Source: Pseudoxanthomonas suwonensis J47
Lineage (GTDB): Bacteria > Pseudomonadota > Gammaproteobacteria > Xanthomonadales > Xanthomonadaceae
Direction of reading: 5' to 3'
Assembly: GCF_000513955.1 (NCBI RefSeq)
Contig: NZ_AZUZ01000019.1
Span: forward strand, 19,046 to 79,214
Length of the DNA stretch: 60,169 nucleotides
The notes beneath the pieces were generated by a model. It did not search any database. It was given only the letters and a program-made list of their open reading frames with translations, and was not told the DNA's origin. Every line of letters begins with the position of its first letter. Position 1 is the stretch's first letter. Below, in pieces: positions 50,246-59,743 of this stretch. Made by a program: the position numbers and the translations under genes.

Positions 50246-50961
50246 CGCTCCGCGCTGGAGCCTGTCGCCGCCGGCAGGCTCCAGCCGAACAGCTCCATCG
50301 CCCTGGCGAACTCGCCGGATACCGGCGCCTCCACTTCCATCCGCGCGCCCGTCTGCGGATGCGGGAAACCCAGCCGCCAGGCGTGCAGCAGCATGCGGTG
50401 CACGCCGCGCATGCGGAACTCGCGGTTGTGCCGCCCGTCACCGTGGCTGGTGTCGCCGATGAGATGGTGCGAGGCGTGCTTGAGGTGGCGGCGGATCTGG
50501 CGGAAGCGGCCGGTCACCGGCTCGCATTCCAGCAGCGCGTAGCGCGAGGTCGGATGGCCGGCCGAAGGCACCGGCAGTTCGCCGGTGGCCAGGCGCCGGA
50601 AGCGGGTGACCGCCGGCTTCTTCTGCGGCTTGCCCGGGCCGCCATCCAGCGGATGGTCGATGGTGAACGCCTCCTCCGGCCAGCCGCGGCACACCGCCAG
50701 GTAGCGCTTGTCCAGCTGCTGGGCCATCACCGCCTTGCCCAGCGCCGAGGCGCTGTCGCGGTCGAAGGCCAGCAGCAGGCAGCCGCTGGTGGCGCGGTCC
50801 AGGCGATGGACCAGGAAGATCGGGCGGCCGAACTGCGCGCGCAGGCGGTCGGCGGCGAAGTCGGTCTCGTGGGCCGCCAGCACGCTGTCGTGCACCATCA
50901 ACCCGGCGGGCTTGTCGACCACCGCCAGCCACGCGTCCTCGTACAGCACCAGCAACTGCAT
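50242..50961 (-). CDS. truC: RluA-family pseudouridine synthase (TruC-like)
   Basis: This 239-residue enzyme turns a uridine into pseudouridine in RNA. TruC acts at position 65 of tRNAs. The catalytic Asp lies in VHRLDRATSGCLLLA near residue 55, preceded by the KPAGLMVHDS motif. PVTGRFRQIRRHLKHASHHLIGD marks the C-terminal half, and MLLHAWRLGFPHP follows. There is no S4 domain, as expected for TruC. I chose the ATG at 50961 behind AGGAG. A start at 50979 is also possible. The TruC-versus-RluA choice rests on length and motif resemblance. Confidence 0.88.
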   Translation of the reverse strand: MQLLVLYEDAWLAVVDKPAGLMVHDSVLAAHETDFAADRLRAQFGRPIFLVHRLDRATSGCLLLAFDRDSASALGKAVMAQQLDKRYLAVCRGWPEEAFTIDHPLDGGPGKPQKKPAVTRFRRLATGELPVPSAGHPTSRYALLECEPVTGRFRQIRRHLKHASHHLIGDTSHGDGRHNREFRMRGVHRMLLHAWRLGFPHPQTGARMEVEAPVSGEFARAMELFGWSLPAATGSSAER

Positions 50962-51045
50962 CCGTCCTGACTCCTGCATCGGTCCATCGCTTCTGCGACA
51001 CTCCGGCGGCCGGCAGCATCGCCGGCAGCCCATTGGAGACCACGG

Positions 51046-53859
51046 ATGATCCCCGGCAAGCCGATTCTCGCATTCGCGCTGGTCCTGGCACTGGCCGTGC
51101 CCGGCATGCAGGCGCATGCCCGGGCCGATGCGCCCGCCCTGCCCAAGGGCGTGGTCGCGGGCCCCAGCATCGAAGGCATCAGCGAATACACCCTGGCCAA
51201 CGGCCTGCGCGTGCTGCTGTTCCCCGACCCGACCAAGCCGACGGTGACCGTCAACCTCACCTATGGCGTCGGCTCGGTGCACGAGGGCTACGGCCAGGCC
51301 GGCATGGCCCACCTGCTCGAGCACCTGCTGTTCAAGGGCACGCCCACCCACGCCGACATCAGCGGCGAGATGAAGCGCCGCGGCATCATCTTCAACGGCA
51401 CCACTTCGTTCGACCGCACCAACTACCACGCCTCGTTCCCGGCCAACGACGACACCCTGGCCTGGGTGCTGGGCATGGAAGCGGACCGCATGGTCAATTC
51501 GAAGGTCGCCCGTTCCGACCTGGACAGCGAGATGACCGTGGTCCGCAACGAGCTGGAATCCGGCGAGAACAACCCGGCCGGCGTGCTGCTGCAGCGCGTG
51601 CGCTCGACCGCCTACCTGTGGCACAACTACGGCAACCCGCCGATCGGCGCGCGCTCGGACGTGGAAGGCCTGCGCATCGAGGAACTGCAGGCGTTCTACC
51701 GGACCTGGTACCGCCCGGACAACGCGACCCTGATCATCGCCGGGCGCGTCGATCCGGCCGCGACCCTGGCCAGGGTGCAGGCCGCGTTCGGCCAGGTGCG
51801 CAACCCGAAGACGCCGCTGCCGCGGTTCCCGACCATCGAGCCGGCGCAGGACGGCGAACGCACGGTGCTGGTGCGCCGCGTCGGCGACATGAACCTGGTC
51901 GCCACCGCCTACCACATCCCGGCGCGCACCCACGCCGACAGCGCCGCGCTGGAGGTGCTGGGCAACGTGCTAGGCCACAGCCCGGGCGGACGCCTGCATC
52001 GCGCGCTGGTGGATCCGCGCATCGCCGCCGGCGCGGGTGCCGGCGCCAGCGCTGGCGCCCAGCCAGGCCTGTTCACCGCGGTGGCGGTGCAGCCGCGCAG
52101 CGGCGACGCGGCGAAGATGGAAGAAATCCTGCTGGCCCAGCTGGAGCGGCTGGCCAGCGAACCGGTCACCGCCGAAGAGGTCGCGCAGGCGCAGCAGCGC
52201 CTCGCCAACGGCTTCGACCTGTACTTCACCAACGTCAACGCGGTGGGCGTGGGCCTGTCCGAGTACGTCGCCTCGGGCGACTGGCGGCTGCTGTTCACCC
52301 ACCGCGACGCGATCGCCAGGGTCACCGCCGAAGACGTCAACCGCGTGGCCGCGCAGTACCTGCGCGCGAGCAACCGCACCCTCGGCCGCTTCATCCCCAC
52401 CGACGAACCGGACCGCGTCGAGGTACCGGTGGCGCCGCCGGCGGCCAGCGTGGTCGCCGGCTACACCGGCCGCGCCGCGGTCGATGCCGGCGAGCATTTC
52501 GAGCCGACCCCGGAGAACATCGAGGCGCGCACCCGCCGCTTCACCATCGGCGAAGGCCTGAAGGTGGCGCTGCTGCCCAAGCGCACCCGCGGCGGCACGG
52601 TGGTGGTGGACGCCAACTTCCGCTTCGGCGACGTCGACAGCCTGACCGGCCGCGACGCGGCCGCCAGCCTGGCCGGTTCGATGCTGATGCGCGGCGCGCG
52701 CGACCTGAGCCGCGTGCAGATCGACCAGAAGCTGGAAGCGCTGCAGACCAGGGGTGGCGTCAGCGGCGGCCTGCAGGGCGCCGGGCTGTCGCTGCTGAGC
52801 CGGCGCGAGCAGCTGCCCGAGGCGCTGGCGCTGATGGCGAAGCTGCTGCGCGAACCGGCGTTCCCGGAGGACGAGTTCGAACAGCTGAAGCTGCAGGCGA
52901 TCACCGGCGTGGAAGCCGCGCGCAAGGAGCCCGGCAGCCTGGTCTCGCAGGCGATGGCGCTGCACTTCGACCCGTGGCCGGCCGGCCATCCGCTGCGTGC
53001 GCGCAGCCTCGACGAGTCGCTGGCCCAGCTGCAGGCGCTGAAGCGCGAGGACCTGGTCGCCTTCCACCGCGACTTCTACGGCACCACGCAGGGCGAGATC
53101 GCCGTCGTCGGCGACTTCGACGCCGAGGCGATCGAAGCGCAGCTGCGCGAGCTGTTCGCCGGCTGGTCCAGCCCGAAGCCGTACGCGCCGATCGCGACCC
53201 GCTACCACGCGGTGGCGCCGGTCGAGTCGAAGCTGCCGGCCCCGGACAAGCCCAACGCGGTGTTCCTGGCCCGCCACAACATCGCCCTGCGCGTGACCGA
53301 CGAGGACTATCCGGCGCTGGTCGTGGCCAACCGCATCTTCGGCGGCGGCGCGATGGCCTCGCGCCTGGGCGATCGCATCCGCCAGAAGGAAGGCCTCAGC
53401 TACGGCGTGGGCAGCTCGGTCAGCGCCGACGACAGCCTCGACGGCCAGGACGACGCCGGCAGCTTCGCCATCCAGGCCATCGCCGCGCCGCAGAACATGG
53501 ACAAGGTGCAGAAGGCGGTGCGCGAGGAACTGGCGCGGCTGGTCGCCGAAGGCGTCACCGCCGGGGAGCTGCGCGACGCGGTCTCCGGCCTGCTGACCGA
53601 ACGCGAGCAGGCGCGCGCCAGCGACAGCCGCATCGCCGGCATGCTGCAGGACCAGCTGTACTTCGGCCGGACCATGCAGTTCACCGCGGAGATGGACGGG
53701 AAGTACCGGGCGCTGACGGTCGAGCAGGTCAACGCGGCGATCCGCCGGCACCTGGATCCGGGCAAGCTGAGCGTGTTCGTGGCCGGCGACTTCGACGCGG
53801 CGGCGAAGGCCGCGGCAGCGGAGAAGACGGCCGGACCGGCCGCCACGCCGCAGGGTTGA
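51046..53859 (+). CDS. M16-family zinc metallopeptidase, two-copy form
   Basis: This secreted peptidase of 937 residues is made of two M16 repeats. A signal peptide (about 1-26, ending MQAHA) precedes the N-terminal half, where the inverted zinc motif HLLEH has ligands His89 and His93 and the catalytic Glu92. The second half (from about residue 490, RFTIGEGLKVALLPKRTRGGTV) is the partner fold and has no zinc motif. It carries the R/Y pair region GDRIRQKEGLSYGVGS. The length fits pitrilysin-like envelope peptidases that degrade peptides. It stands alone with terminators after it. The substrate is unknown. Confidence 0.93.
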   Translation: MIPGKPILAFALVLALAVPGMQAHARADAPALPKGVVAGPSIEGISEYTLANGLRVLLFPDPTKPTVTVNLTYGVGSVHEGYGQAGMAHLLEHLLFKGTPTHADISGEMKRRGIIFNGTTSFDRTNYHASFPANDDTLAWVLGMEADRMVNSKVARSDLDSEMTVVRNELESGENNPAGVLLQRVRSTAYLWHNYGNPPIGARSDVEGLRIEELQAFYRTWYRPDNATLIIAGRVDPAATLARVQAAFGQVRNPKTPLPRFPTIEPAQDGERTVLVRRVGDMNLVATAYHIPARTHADSAALEVLGNVLGHSPGGRLHRALVDPRIAAGAGAGASAGAQPGLFTAVAVQPRSGDAAKMEEILLAQLERLASEPVTAEEVAQAQQRLANGFDLYFTNVNAVGVGLSEYVASGDWRLLFTHRDAIARVTAEDVNRVAAQYLRASNRTLGRFIPTDEPDRVEVPVAPPAASVVAGYTGRAAVDAGEHFEPTPENIEARTRRFTIGEGLKVALLPKRTRGGTVVVDANFRFGDVDSLTGRDAAASLAGSMLMRGARDLSRVQIDQKLEALQTRGGVSGGLQGAGLSLLSRREQLPEALALMAKLLREPAFPEDEFEQLKLQAITGVEAARKEPGSLVSQAMALHFDPWPAGHPLRARSLDESLAQLQALKREDLVAFHRDFYGTTQGEIAVVGDFDAEAIEAQLRELFAGWSSPKPYAPIATRYHAVAPVESKLPAPDKPNAVFLARHNIALRVTDEDYPALVVANRIFGGGAMASRLGDRIRQKEGLSYGVGSSVSADDSLDGQDDAGSFAIQAIAAPQNMDKVQKAVREELARLVAEGVTAGELRDAVSGLLTEREQARASDSRIAGMLQDQLYFGRTMQFTAEMDGKYRALTVEQVNAAIRRHLDPGKLSVFVAGDFDAAAKAAAAEKTAGPAATPQG

Positions 53860-53864
53860 GACGA

Positions 53865-53946
53865 CGGTCTGCTCCATCGCCCGTGCGCTGGAGCAGACCG
53901 GATGCAGTAAAGGGAAGGCCGCCGTGGCGATGCCGCGGCGGCCTTC
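53865..53946. terminator. Two strong hairpins between M16 and ubiB
   Basis: CGGTCTGCTCCA (53865-53876) pairs with TGGAGCAGACCG (53889-53900), ending the M16 transcript. GAAGGCCGCCG (53914-53924) pairs with CGGCGGCCTTC (53936-53946) and ends ubiB on the minus strand, followed there by CCCTTTA. Confidence 0.75.
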
Positions 53947-53967
53947 TGCTTTGCGGGGCCTGGCGCC

Positions 53968-55626
53968 TCAGCGCCGCGGCAACGCGGCCAGGATCGCCCA
54001 CAGGCCACCGGCGCCGGCGATCCATGCCGACAGCGGCACGCCCAGCAGGCGCGGCCCGCCGGCTTCCAGCGCGTACAGCACCGCGGCCACCAGCAGCAGG
54101 CCGCTGCCGAGGATCGCGGCCACCGAGCGCCGTTGCATCGTCTTCAGCGTGCGCGCCATCTCCGCCAGCTCGCGCGAATGGATGTCGGTGCGGTGGCGGC
54201 CTTCGACCTGCTGTTCCAGCCAGGCGTGCACCTGCCGCGGCATGTCCGGGGCGCGGGTGATCAGTTCCGGCGCGCGCTTGCCGAACTCGCGCAGCAGCCG
54301 GCGCGGGCTGTAGCGCTCGCGCAGGATGCGCTCGAGCACCGGCTGCGCCACCGCCCAGATGTCCAGGCGCGGGTCGAGCAGGCGGCCGACGCCTTCGATG
54401 TTGAGCAGGGTCTTCTGCAGCAGGATCAGCTGCGGCTGCAGGGTCAGCTCGTAGCGCTGCGCGGTGCGGAACAGCTTGGCCAGCACCTCGCCCAGCGGCA
54501 CCTCGCTCAGCGGGCGGGTGAAGTACGGTTCGCACACCGCGCGCGCCGCCGCTTCCAGCTCGTCGATGCGCACGGTGGCCGGCATCCAGCCCGCTTCCAC
54601 GTGCAGCTCGGCGATGCGCCGGTAGTCCTTGTGGAAGATGGCCATGAAGTTCTCGGCCAGGTAGTACTGGTCCTGCGGCGAGAGCTGGCCGACGATGCCG
54701 AAATCCAGCACCACGAAGCGCGGATCGGCGCGGCGCGCCGGGTCGTCGTCGACCCAGATGTTGCCGGCGTGCGCATCGGCGTGGAAGAAGTTGTCGCGGA
54801 ACACCTGGGTGTAGAACACCCGCACGCCCTTGGCCGCGAGCACCTTGCGGTCGATGCCGGCCGCGTCCAGCGCGGCGATGTCGTCGGAGGGAATGCCGCT
54901 GACCCGTTCCATGGTCAGCACCCGCTCGGCGGTGTGCGACCAGATCACCTCCGGCACGTACAGGTCCGGCGAGTCCTTCCACAGCCGGCGCATCACCGAG
55001 GCGTTGGCGCCCTCGCGCTGCAGGTCCAGCTCGGCGGCCAGCGTGCCTTCGATCTCGTCCACCACCAGCTGCGGACGGATCTTGTCGGCGTTGGGATGGG
55101 CGCGGTCGACCACCGAGGCCAGCGAGCGCAGCAGGGCGATGTCGGCGGCGATCTGCTTCTCGATGCCCGGGCGCAGCACCTTGACCACCACCTCGCGCCC
55201 GTCGCGCAAGCGCGCGGCGTGGACCTGGGCGATCGAGGCCGAGGCCAGCGGCACGGTGTCGAAGCGGGCGAACGCCGCCTCGACCGGCTCGCCGAGCGCA
55301 TGTTCGACGATGCCGCGCGCGGCCTCGCCGTCGAACGGCGCGACCTGGTCCTGCAGCAGCGCCAGTTCCACCGCGATGTCGGCCGGCACCAGGTCGCGGC
55401 GGGTGGAAAGGATCTGCCCGAACTTGACGAAGATCGGGCCCAGTTCCTGCAGCGCCAGGCGCAGGCGGGCGCCGCGCGGCAGCGCGGCCACGCTGGCCGA
55501 GGCGCGCGGCACGAACGGCTTGCCCAGGCGCAGCCAGGGGCCGGCGGGGGTGTCGTCGAGCAATTCGTCCAGGCGGTAGCGCAGGACCACCCGGCCGATG
55601 CGCCAGGCGCGCAGCGCGGCCCTCAT
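53968..55626 (-). CDS. ubiB: UbiB ABC1/ADCK-family atypical kinase
   Basis: This 552-residue protein is needed for ubiquinone synthesis and probably works as an ATPase that extracts lipid intermediates at the inner membrane. It has the family KxGQ signature as [14 protein letters not shown] near residue 60. The Ala-rich nucleotide loop reads [15 protein letters not shown], the catalytic region is [14 protein letters not shown] and the metal-binding [11 protein letters not shown] near residue 300. Two C-terminal membrane helices follow ([19 protein letters not shown] and the final segment before LPRR). Start 55626 overlaps ubiJ by four bases. Confidence 0.95.
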   Translation of the reverse strand: MRAALRAWRIGRVVLRYRLDELLDDTPAGPWLRLGKPFVPRASASVAALPRGARLRLALQELGPIFVKFGQILSTRRDLVPADIAVELALLQDQVAPFDGEAARGIVEHALGEPVEAAFARFDTVPLASASIAQVHAARLRDGREVVVKVLRPGIEKQIAADIALLRSLASVVDRAHPNADKIRPQLVVDEIEGTLAAELDLQREGANASVMRRLWKDSPDLYVPEVIWSHTAERVLTMERVSGIPSDDIAALDAAGIDRKVLAAKGVRVFYTQVFRDNFFHADAHAGNIWVDDDPARRADPRFVVLDFGIVGQLSPQDQYYLAENFMAIFHKDYRRIAELHVEAGWMPATVRIDELEAAARAVCEPYFTRPLSEVPLGEVLAKLFRTAQRYELTLQPQLILLQKTLLNIEGVGRLLDPRLDIWAVAQPVLERILRERYSPRRLLREFGKRAPELITRAPDMPRQVHAWLEQQVEGRHRTDIHSRELAEMARTLKTMQRRSVAAILGSGLLLVAAVLYALEAGGPRLLGVPLSAWIAGAGGLWAILAALPRR

Positions 55627-56252
55627 GGCGCCGGCTCCACGCGCGGCAGCCGCGCGATCCGCGCGGCCAGGCGCTCGACGTCGTCGCGCAGCGCGTCGAC
55701 CTCGTCGTTGAACGCGGCCACCTCGTCGCGGGCGACCAGGTCGCGCGATTCCTCGGTGAGGTATTCGGCGCCGGAGCGGGCCACGCCGGCGGCGGTATCG
55801 CATGCACCGCGCAGCGCAGCGCCCGCGGCGTTGGCGATCTGCACGCCCAGCACCTCGCCGAAGGCGGCGACGAACGGCTGCTGCCAGTCAGGCTGGAAAC
55901 GCGCGGCCAGCTGCTGCAGCCCGCGCGCCAGTTCGGCGTCGCCGGCCACGTGCAGGCGCCCCTTCGGCCGCGAGCGCGCATTGGCGAAGAACGGCAGTTG
56001 CGCCAGGAGTCCGCTCACCGTGCCGCGCACCGCCAGGTCCGCCTCGCGCAGCGGCGGGCCGACCTGCAGGTAGCCGCCGTGCACGGCGATGTCCAGCGCC
56101 AGCGGCGGCGCTTCCAGGGCCAGCGACACGCGCCGGCCATCCAGCCGGGACAGGGCATCGCGGGTATCCGGATCCAGCGCGAGCGCGCGGTTCAACGCCG
56201 CTTCCAGGGCGCGTCCGGCCAGCGGCTTGAGGGCATCTAGGGGCGTGGGCAT
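55623..56252 (-). CDS. ubiJ: UbiJ ubiquinone accessory factor (SCP2 domain)
   Basis: This 209-residue cytosolic protein has a sterol-carrier-like SCP2 domain (about 10-115, including [15 protein letters not shown] and [19 protein letters not shown]) and a C-terminal helical tail (about 165-200, [19 protein letters not shown]). In E. coli UbiJ binds lipids and organises the Ubi complex with UbiK. It is the first gene of the ubiJ-ubiB pair, normally preceded by ubiE, which is absent here. A terminator hairpin and a small membrane protein gene are upstream instead. Confidence 0.9.
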   Translation of the reverse strand: MPTPLDALKPLAGRALEAALNRALALDPDTRDALSRLDGRRVSLALEAPPLALDIAVHGGYLQVGPPLREADLAVRGTVSGLLAQLPFFANARSRPKGRLHVAGDAELARGLQQLAARFQPDWQQPFVAAFGEVLGVQIANAAGAALRGACDTAAGVARSGAEYLTEESRDLVARDEVAAFNDEVDALRDDVERLAARIARLPRVEPAP

Positions 56253-56304
56253 GCGCGCATTCTACCGGCCCGGGCGGGGCCGGCGCCGGTCGCCGGCACA
56301 AAGA

Positions 56305-56336
56305 GAAGCGGGCGGGAACTCCGTCCCGCCCGCTTC
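56305..56336 (-). terminator. 13-bp hairpin downstream of the DUF1328 gene
   Basis: Positions 56305-56317 pair perfectly with 56324-56336 around ACTCCG. On the minus strand it is followed by a T-rich TCTTTGTG. It lies 71 bases after the small gene's stop and before ubiJ. Confidence 0.75.
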
Positions 56337-56406
56337 GATGGCTTCCCTTCCCTGCCGCCCGCAGGCATCCCGGTTGCGGGCGGCTACAGCTCCAGGACGT
56401 TGGCTG

Positions 56407-56565
56407 CTAGACCTTGCGGCCGCGCAGCAGCGAGATGGCACCCAGGACCAGGAAGACGACGAACAGGATCCAGGCGATATTGGTGGCCGCGCCGGCGATG
56501 CCGCTGAAGCCCAGCAGCGCGGCGATGACGGCGATGACGAAGAAAACGACGGCGTAATGCAGCAT
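56407..56565 (-). CDS. DUF1328-family small membrane protein
   Basis: This 52-residue protein, too short for most gene finders, has two membrane helices: [20 protein letters not shown] and [18 protein letters not shown]. They are joined by GIAGAA and followed by the positive end RGRKV. This is the standard YtjA/DUF1328 pattern, often induced by stress. ATG 56565 is preceded by a GGGATGCCCCC stretch on its strand. It stands alone between oleD and ubiJ with its own terminator. Function is unknown. Confidence 0.88.
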   Translation of the reverse strand: MLHYAVVFFVIAVIAALLGFSGIAGAATNIAWILFVVFLVLGAISLLRGRKV

Positions 56566-56632
56566 GGGGGCATCCCTCGGTGAACGCCTCTCTGGGGCGG
56601 GTGCGAGGATGTTGCTTGCTGCCCGGTCGTGA

Positions 56633-57640
56633 TCAGGTGACGGCGGCGCGCTCCCGCCATGCAGCCTTCAGCCTCGTGAGCCCCTCGTCAAAGGACACCT
56701 TCGGCACGTAGCCGAAATCGCGCCGCGCCGGTTCCATGCTGTACCAGTGCGCGGTGCTGAGCTGCTCGGCGAGGAAGCGTGTCATTGGCGGTTCGCCGCG
56801 CAGGCGCAGCAGTGGCCACAGCTTCTCGCAGGCCGCGCCGATGCGGTACGCGGCCTTGAACGAAAGATGCTTCCGCACCGGCGGCGCGCCGGCGGCGGCC
56901 AGCAGCAGGTTGAGGATCTCGCGGATCGGCTTCGGTTCGCCGTTGGAGATGAAGTACGCGCGCCCGGCGCAGGCGGCGCCCGGCGCGAGATGCTCGAACG
57001 CGTCGAAGTGCGCCTGCGCGGCGTTGTCGATGTAGGTGGTGTCGACCAGGTTGTTGCCGCTGCCGACGATGCGCAGGCGGCCGGCGTGCGAACGCTCGAC
57101 CAGGCGCGGCAGGATCTGCTGGTCGCCCGGGCCCCAGATCAGGCGCGGGCGCAGCGCGACCACCGCCAGGCGGGCGTCGTTCGCCGCCAGCACTTCCTGT
57201 TCGGCGATCGCCTTGGTCGCCGCATAAGGCGCCTGGAAATCCTCGCCATAGGGCACCTCGTCCGCGCCCAGCCCTTCCACCGGATGGGTGGCGCGATGGG
57301 TGACGCTGGGCGTGGAGGTATAGACCAGGCGGCCGATGCCGTGTTCGCGGCAGGCCGCAAGCACGTTGCGCGTGCCGACCACGTTGGCCTGGTAGTAGCT
57401 GTCGTAGCTGCCCCAGGCGCCGGCCTTGGCGGCGTTGTGGAACACCGCGTCCATGCCGGCGGCCGCATGCATCACCGCGTGCGCGTCGGCAAGGTCGCCG
57501 CGCACCTGGCCCACGCCTATCGCCGCCAGTTCCGGCGAATGCCGGCGCTGGAAACTCACCACTTCGTGGCCGCGCTCGCGCAGGCCGCGGCACAGCGCTT
57601 GGCCGAGGAAGCCGCCGCCGCCGGTGACCAGGATCCTCAT
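56633..57640 (-). CDS. oleD: OleD-like 2-alkyl-3-oxoalkanoate reductase
   Basis: This 335-residue NAD(P)-dependent reductase of the 3-beta-HSD/extended SDR type has [14 protein letters not shown] at the N terminus. [25 protein letters not shown], a catalytic YxxxK as [10 protein letters not shown] (near residue 142) and [17 protein letters not shown] are also present. In the OleABCD pathway of long-chain olefin synthesis, OleD reduces the 2-alkyl-3-ketoacid made by OleA. It overlaps oleC by four bases. The link to OleC is strong. oleA and oleB are not in the window. Confidence 0.88.
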   Translation of the reverse strand: MRILVTGGGGFLGQALCRGLRERGHEVVSFQRRHSPELAAIGVGQVRGDLADAHAVMHAAAGMDAVFHNAAKAGAWGSYDSYYQANVVGTRNVLAACREHGIGRLVYTSTPSVTHRATHPVEGLGADEVPYGEDFQAPYAATKAIAEQEVLAANDARLAVVALRPRLIWGPGDQQILPRLVERSHAGRLRIVGSGNNLVDTTYIDNAAQAHFDAFEHLAPGAACAGRAYFISNGEPKPIREILNLLLAAAGAPPVRKHLSFKAAYRIGAACEKLWPLLRLRGEPPMTRFLAEQLSTAHWYSMEPARRDFGYVPKVSFDEGLTRLKAAWRERAAVT

Positions 57641-59307
57641 GCGTTGTCAGCTCCAGTACGGGTGGCGGCCCAGGCGGCCAGCTTCTCGCGGCCGATCTTG
57701 GCGTTGTGGCGGATGTCGACCGGGAAGCGCGGATGGCACAGGAACCGGTCGATGCGCGCGGCGGCGGCGTGGGGTTTGCCCAGCGCGCGCAGCTCGCGCT
57801 CGATGCGCGCGAACTCGCTTGCCGGCACGCCGTCGGCCAGCTCCACGCACAGCACCGGCAGCTGGCGTCCGACCTCGCCGACGCCGACCAGCGCGGTGCG
57901 GCGCACCTGCGGATGCACGTTGAACACCGGCTCGACCTGTTCGGTGTAGAGCGGGCCGTCGGCCGCTTCCACGCGCTGGGTCTTGCGTCCGCAGAACCAC
58001 AGCCGGCCTTCGCCGTCGAAGTAGCCGACGTCGCCCATGCGATGGACGATGCGTTCGCGACCGTCGGCCAGGGTCTCGCGGATCTTCGCCGCGCGCGTGG
58101 CCGCCTCGCGGTTGAAATAGCTGTCGGTGGCGGTGGGGCCGGCGACGGTGATCTCGCCGACCTGGCCGGCGGGCAGTTCGCGCACGCCGCTCCAGTCGTC
58201 GATCGGCGCATCGTCGATGGCGATGATCCGGACCTGGTTCGGCGGCACCGGCCGGCCGACGCAGGTGCCGGCGCCGGCCTCGGTGGCCGCACGCGTCTCC
58301 TGCAGCTCGCGGCCTTCGATCACCGCCACCGGCAGGCATTCGGTGGCACCGTACGGCGTCCAGAACTGCGCCTGTTCCGGCAGCAGCGCGCGGATCTTCC
58401 CGACCACTTCCGGCGGCACGGGGGCGCCGGCCGAGGTCACCCGGCGCAGCGTCGGCAGCGGCTGGCCGTACTCGGCCAGCACCCGCATCAGCGCCGGCGA
58501 GCCGAACAGCTGGCTCACCCCGAAGCGGCGGATGGCGTCGTGCAGGCGCACCGGATCGGCCTGCGCCGGGCGCGTGGGATCCATGTCCGGGATCACCGAG
58601 GTCAGGCCCAGCGCCGGGTCGAACAGCGCGAACGGCGGGAATGTCGGCAGGTCGACGCCGCCCGGTTCGATGCCGAAGGCCTCGCGCATCATCGCGATCT
58701 GCGCGACGAAGTGGCGGTGGCGGTAGACCACGCCCTTGGGCACGCCGGTCGAGCCGCTGGTGAACAGGATCGCGGCCACGTCGTCCGGCGCGGTGTCGGC
58801 CAGCTGCGGCCCGGCGCCGGCGCCGGCGCGTTCGACCTTCGCCAGCGTGGTCCCGCCCCAGCCCCAGCGGCGGCCGACGGTGACCAGCCGGTCCGCCGAC
58901 TTCGCCCAGCCCAGCAGGCGCCGCGCCAGGTGCGCCAGCGGGATGCCGATGAAGGCTTCGGCCCTGGCCTCGTCCAGGCACTGCTTCAGCGCGCGCCTGT
59001 CGATGCCCGGGTCGACCAGCACCGGCACGGCACCGGCCTTGAACAGGGCGAACATCAGCAGGAAGAACTCCGGCGACGGCCGCACCATCACCACGGTGCG
59101 CACGCCGCGGCCGATGCCCTGCTTCGCCAGGCCGGCGGCGATGGCGTCGCTGCGCGCATCCAGGGCGGCGTAGTCCAGGACCACGTCGTAGGCGGCCGGG
59201 CCGTTGCCGGCGCTGCGGCGGCCGGGGCAGCGGATCGCGGGCTGGTTCGGGCGTTCGGCGGCCAGCCGCGGCAGGGCGGCGGCGATGTTGCAGGGAGTGG
59301 AAGGCAT
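57637..59307 (-). CDS. oleC: OleC-like beta-lactone synthetase (AMP-binding)
   Basis: This 556-residue adenylate-forming enzyme activates the OleD product and cyclises it to a beta-lactone that OleB later decarboxylates to an olefin. The P-loop [19 protein letters not shown] lies near residue 192. [34 protein letters not shown] and the C-terminal [18 protein letters not shown] follow. The ATG at 59307 (after an AGG-type site) starts the conserved N-terminal domain. An in-frame extension to 59562 is repeat-containing intergenic DNA. It is the first gene of oleC-oleD and is divergent from the YkgJ gene. Confidence 0.9.
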   Translation of the reverse strand: MPSTPCNIAAALPRLAAERPNQPAIRCPGRRSAGNGPAAYDVVLDYAALDARSDAIAAGLAKQGIGRGVRTVVMVRPSPEFFLLMFALFKAGAVPVLVDPGIDRRALKQCLDEARAEAFIGIPLAHLARRLLGWAKSADRLVTVGRRWGWGGTTLAKVERAGAGAGPQLADTAPDDVAAILFTSGSTGVPKGVVYRHRHFVAQIAMMREAFGIEPGGVDLPTFPPFALFDPALGLTSVIPDMDPTRPAQADPVRLHDAIRRFGVSQLFGSPALMRVLAEYGQPLPTLRRVTSAGAPVPPEVVGKIRALLPEQAQFWTPYGATECLPVAVIEGRELQETRAATEAGAGTCVGRPVPPNQVRIIAIDDAPIDDWSGVRELPAGQVGEITVAGPTATDSYFNREAATRAAKIRETLADGRERIVHRMGDVGYFDGEGRLWFCGRKTQRVEAADGPLYTEQVEPVFNVHPQVRRTALVGVGEVGRQLPVLCVELADGVPASEFARIERELRALGKPHAAAARIDRFLCHPRFPVDIRHNAKIGREKLAAWAATRTGADNA

Positions 59308-59743
59308 GCGGGGATTATCGCCGATGGGGCCGGGTAGCCGGTCCGTGACGCGGCATGGGCTCCGCGAACCCGACGTCGTGGCCGGGCAAGCGGAGCGCAC
59401 CGCCGCAGCAGCGGGGCGCTGGCGAGGCATCCGCGTCGCCACGCGTTGCGGATCTATTGCCGGACGACTCCCGGCCCGCCTGCGGCGCAAGTACGACTGG
59501 GCGCGGCGGAATGTCCGGATCCGGCCTCCGGCCTTGGCCGGGCTACATGGCTGCCGGCGCACCCAGGAACAGGCGGTGCGGAACGGGCGGCGGCGCGCGC
59601 GCCCACCCGGATGCGGCCTCCGGCCTTGGCCGGGCTACCAGGGAAAGCGCCGGTACGGGCCCTGGCGTCTACAACGCACCCCGCGGATACGGCAGAATCG
59701 CCAGCCATTCCCCGCTCCGCCGCGCAAGGCCCGGCCCCCCCCC
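59308..59743. other. Intergenic region with dispersed repeats upstream of oleC
   Basis: These 436 bases have no gene I can support. They hold two copies of a 32-base repeat (59515-59546 and 59607-59638) and GC-rich sequence that probably includes the oleC promoter, which I cannot place. Confidence 0.5.
59515..59638. repeat. Two 32-base direct repeats, dispersed-element type
   Basis: Copies at 59515-59546 and 59607-59638 differ at one base and are 92 bases apart. Each ends in a CGGCCTTGGCCG-type palindrome followed by GGCTAC. I recall such GTAGCCCGG-bearing elements scattered in Xanthomonadaceae, so this is probably two units of an intergenic repeat family. Confidence 0.7.
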
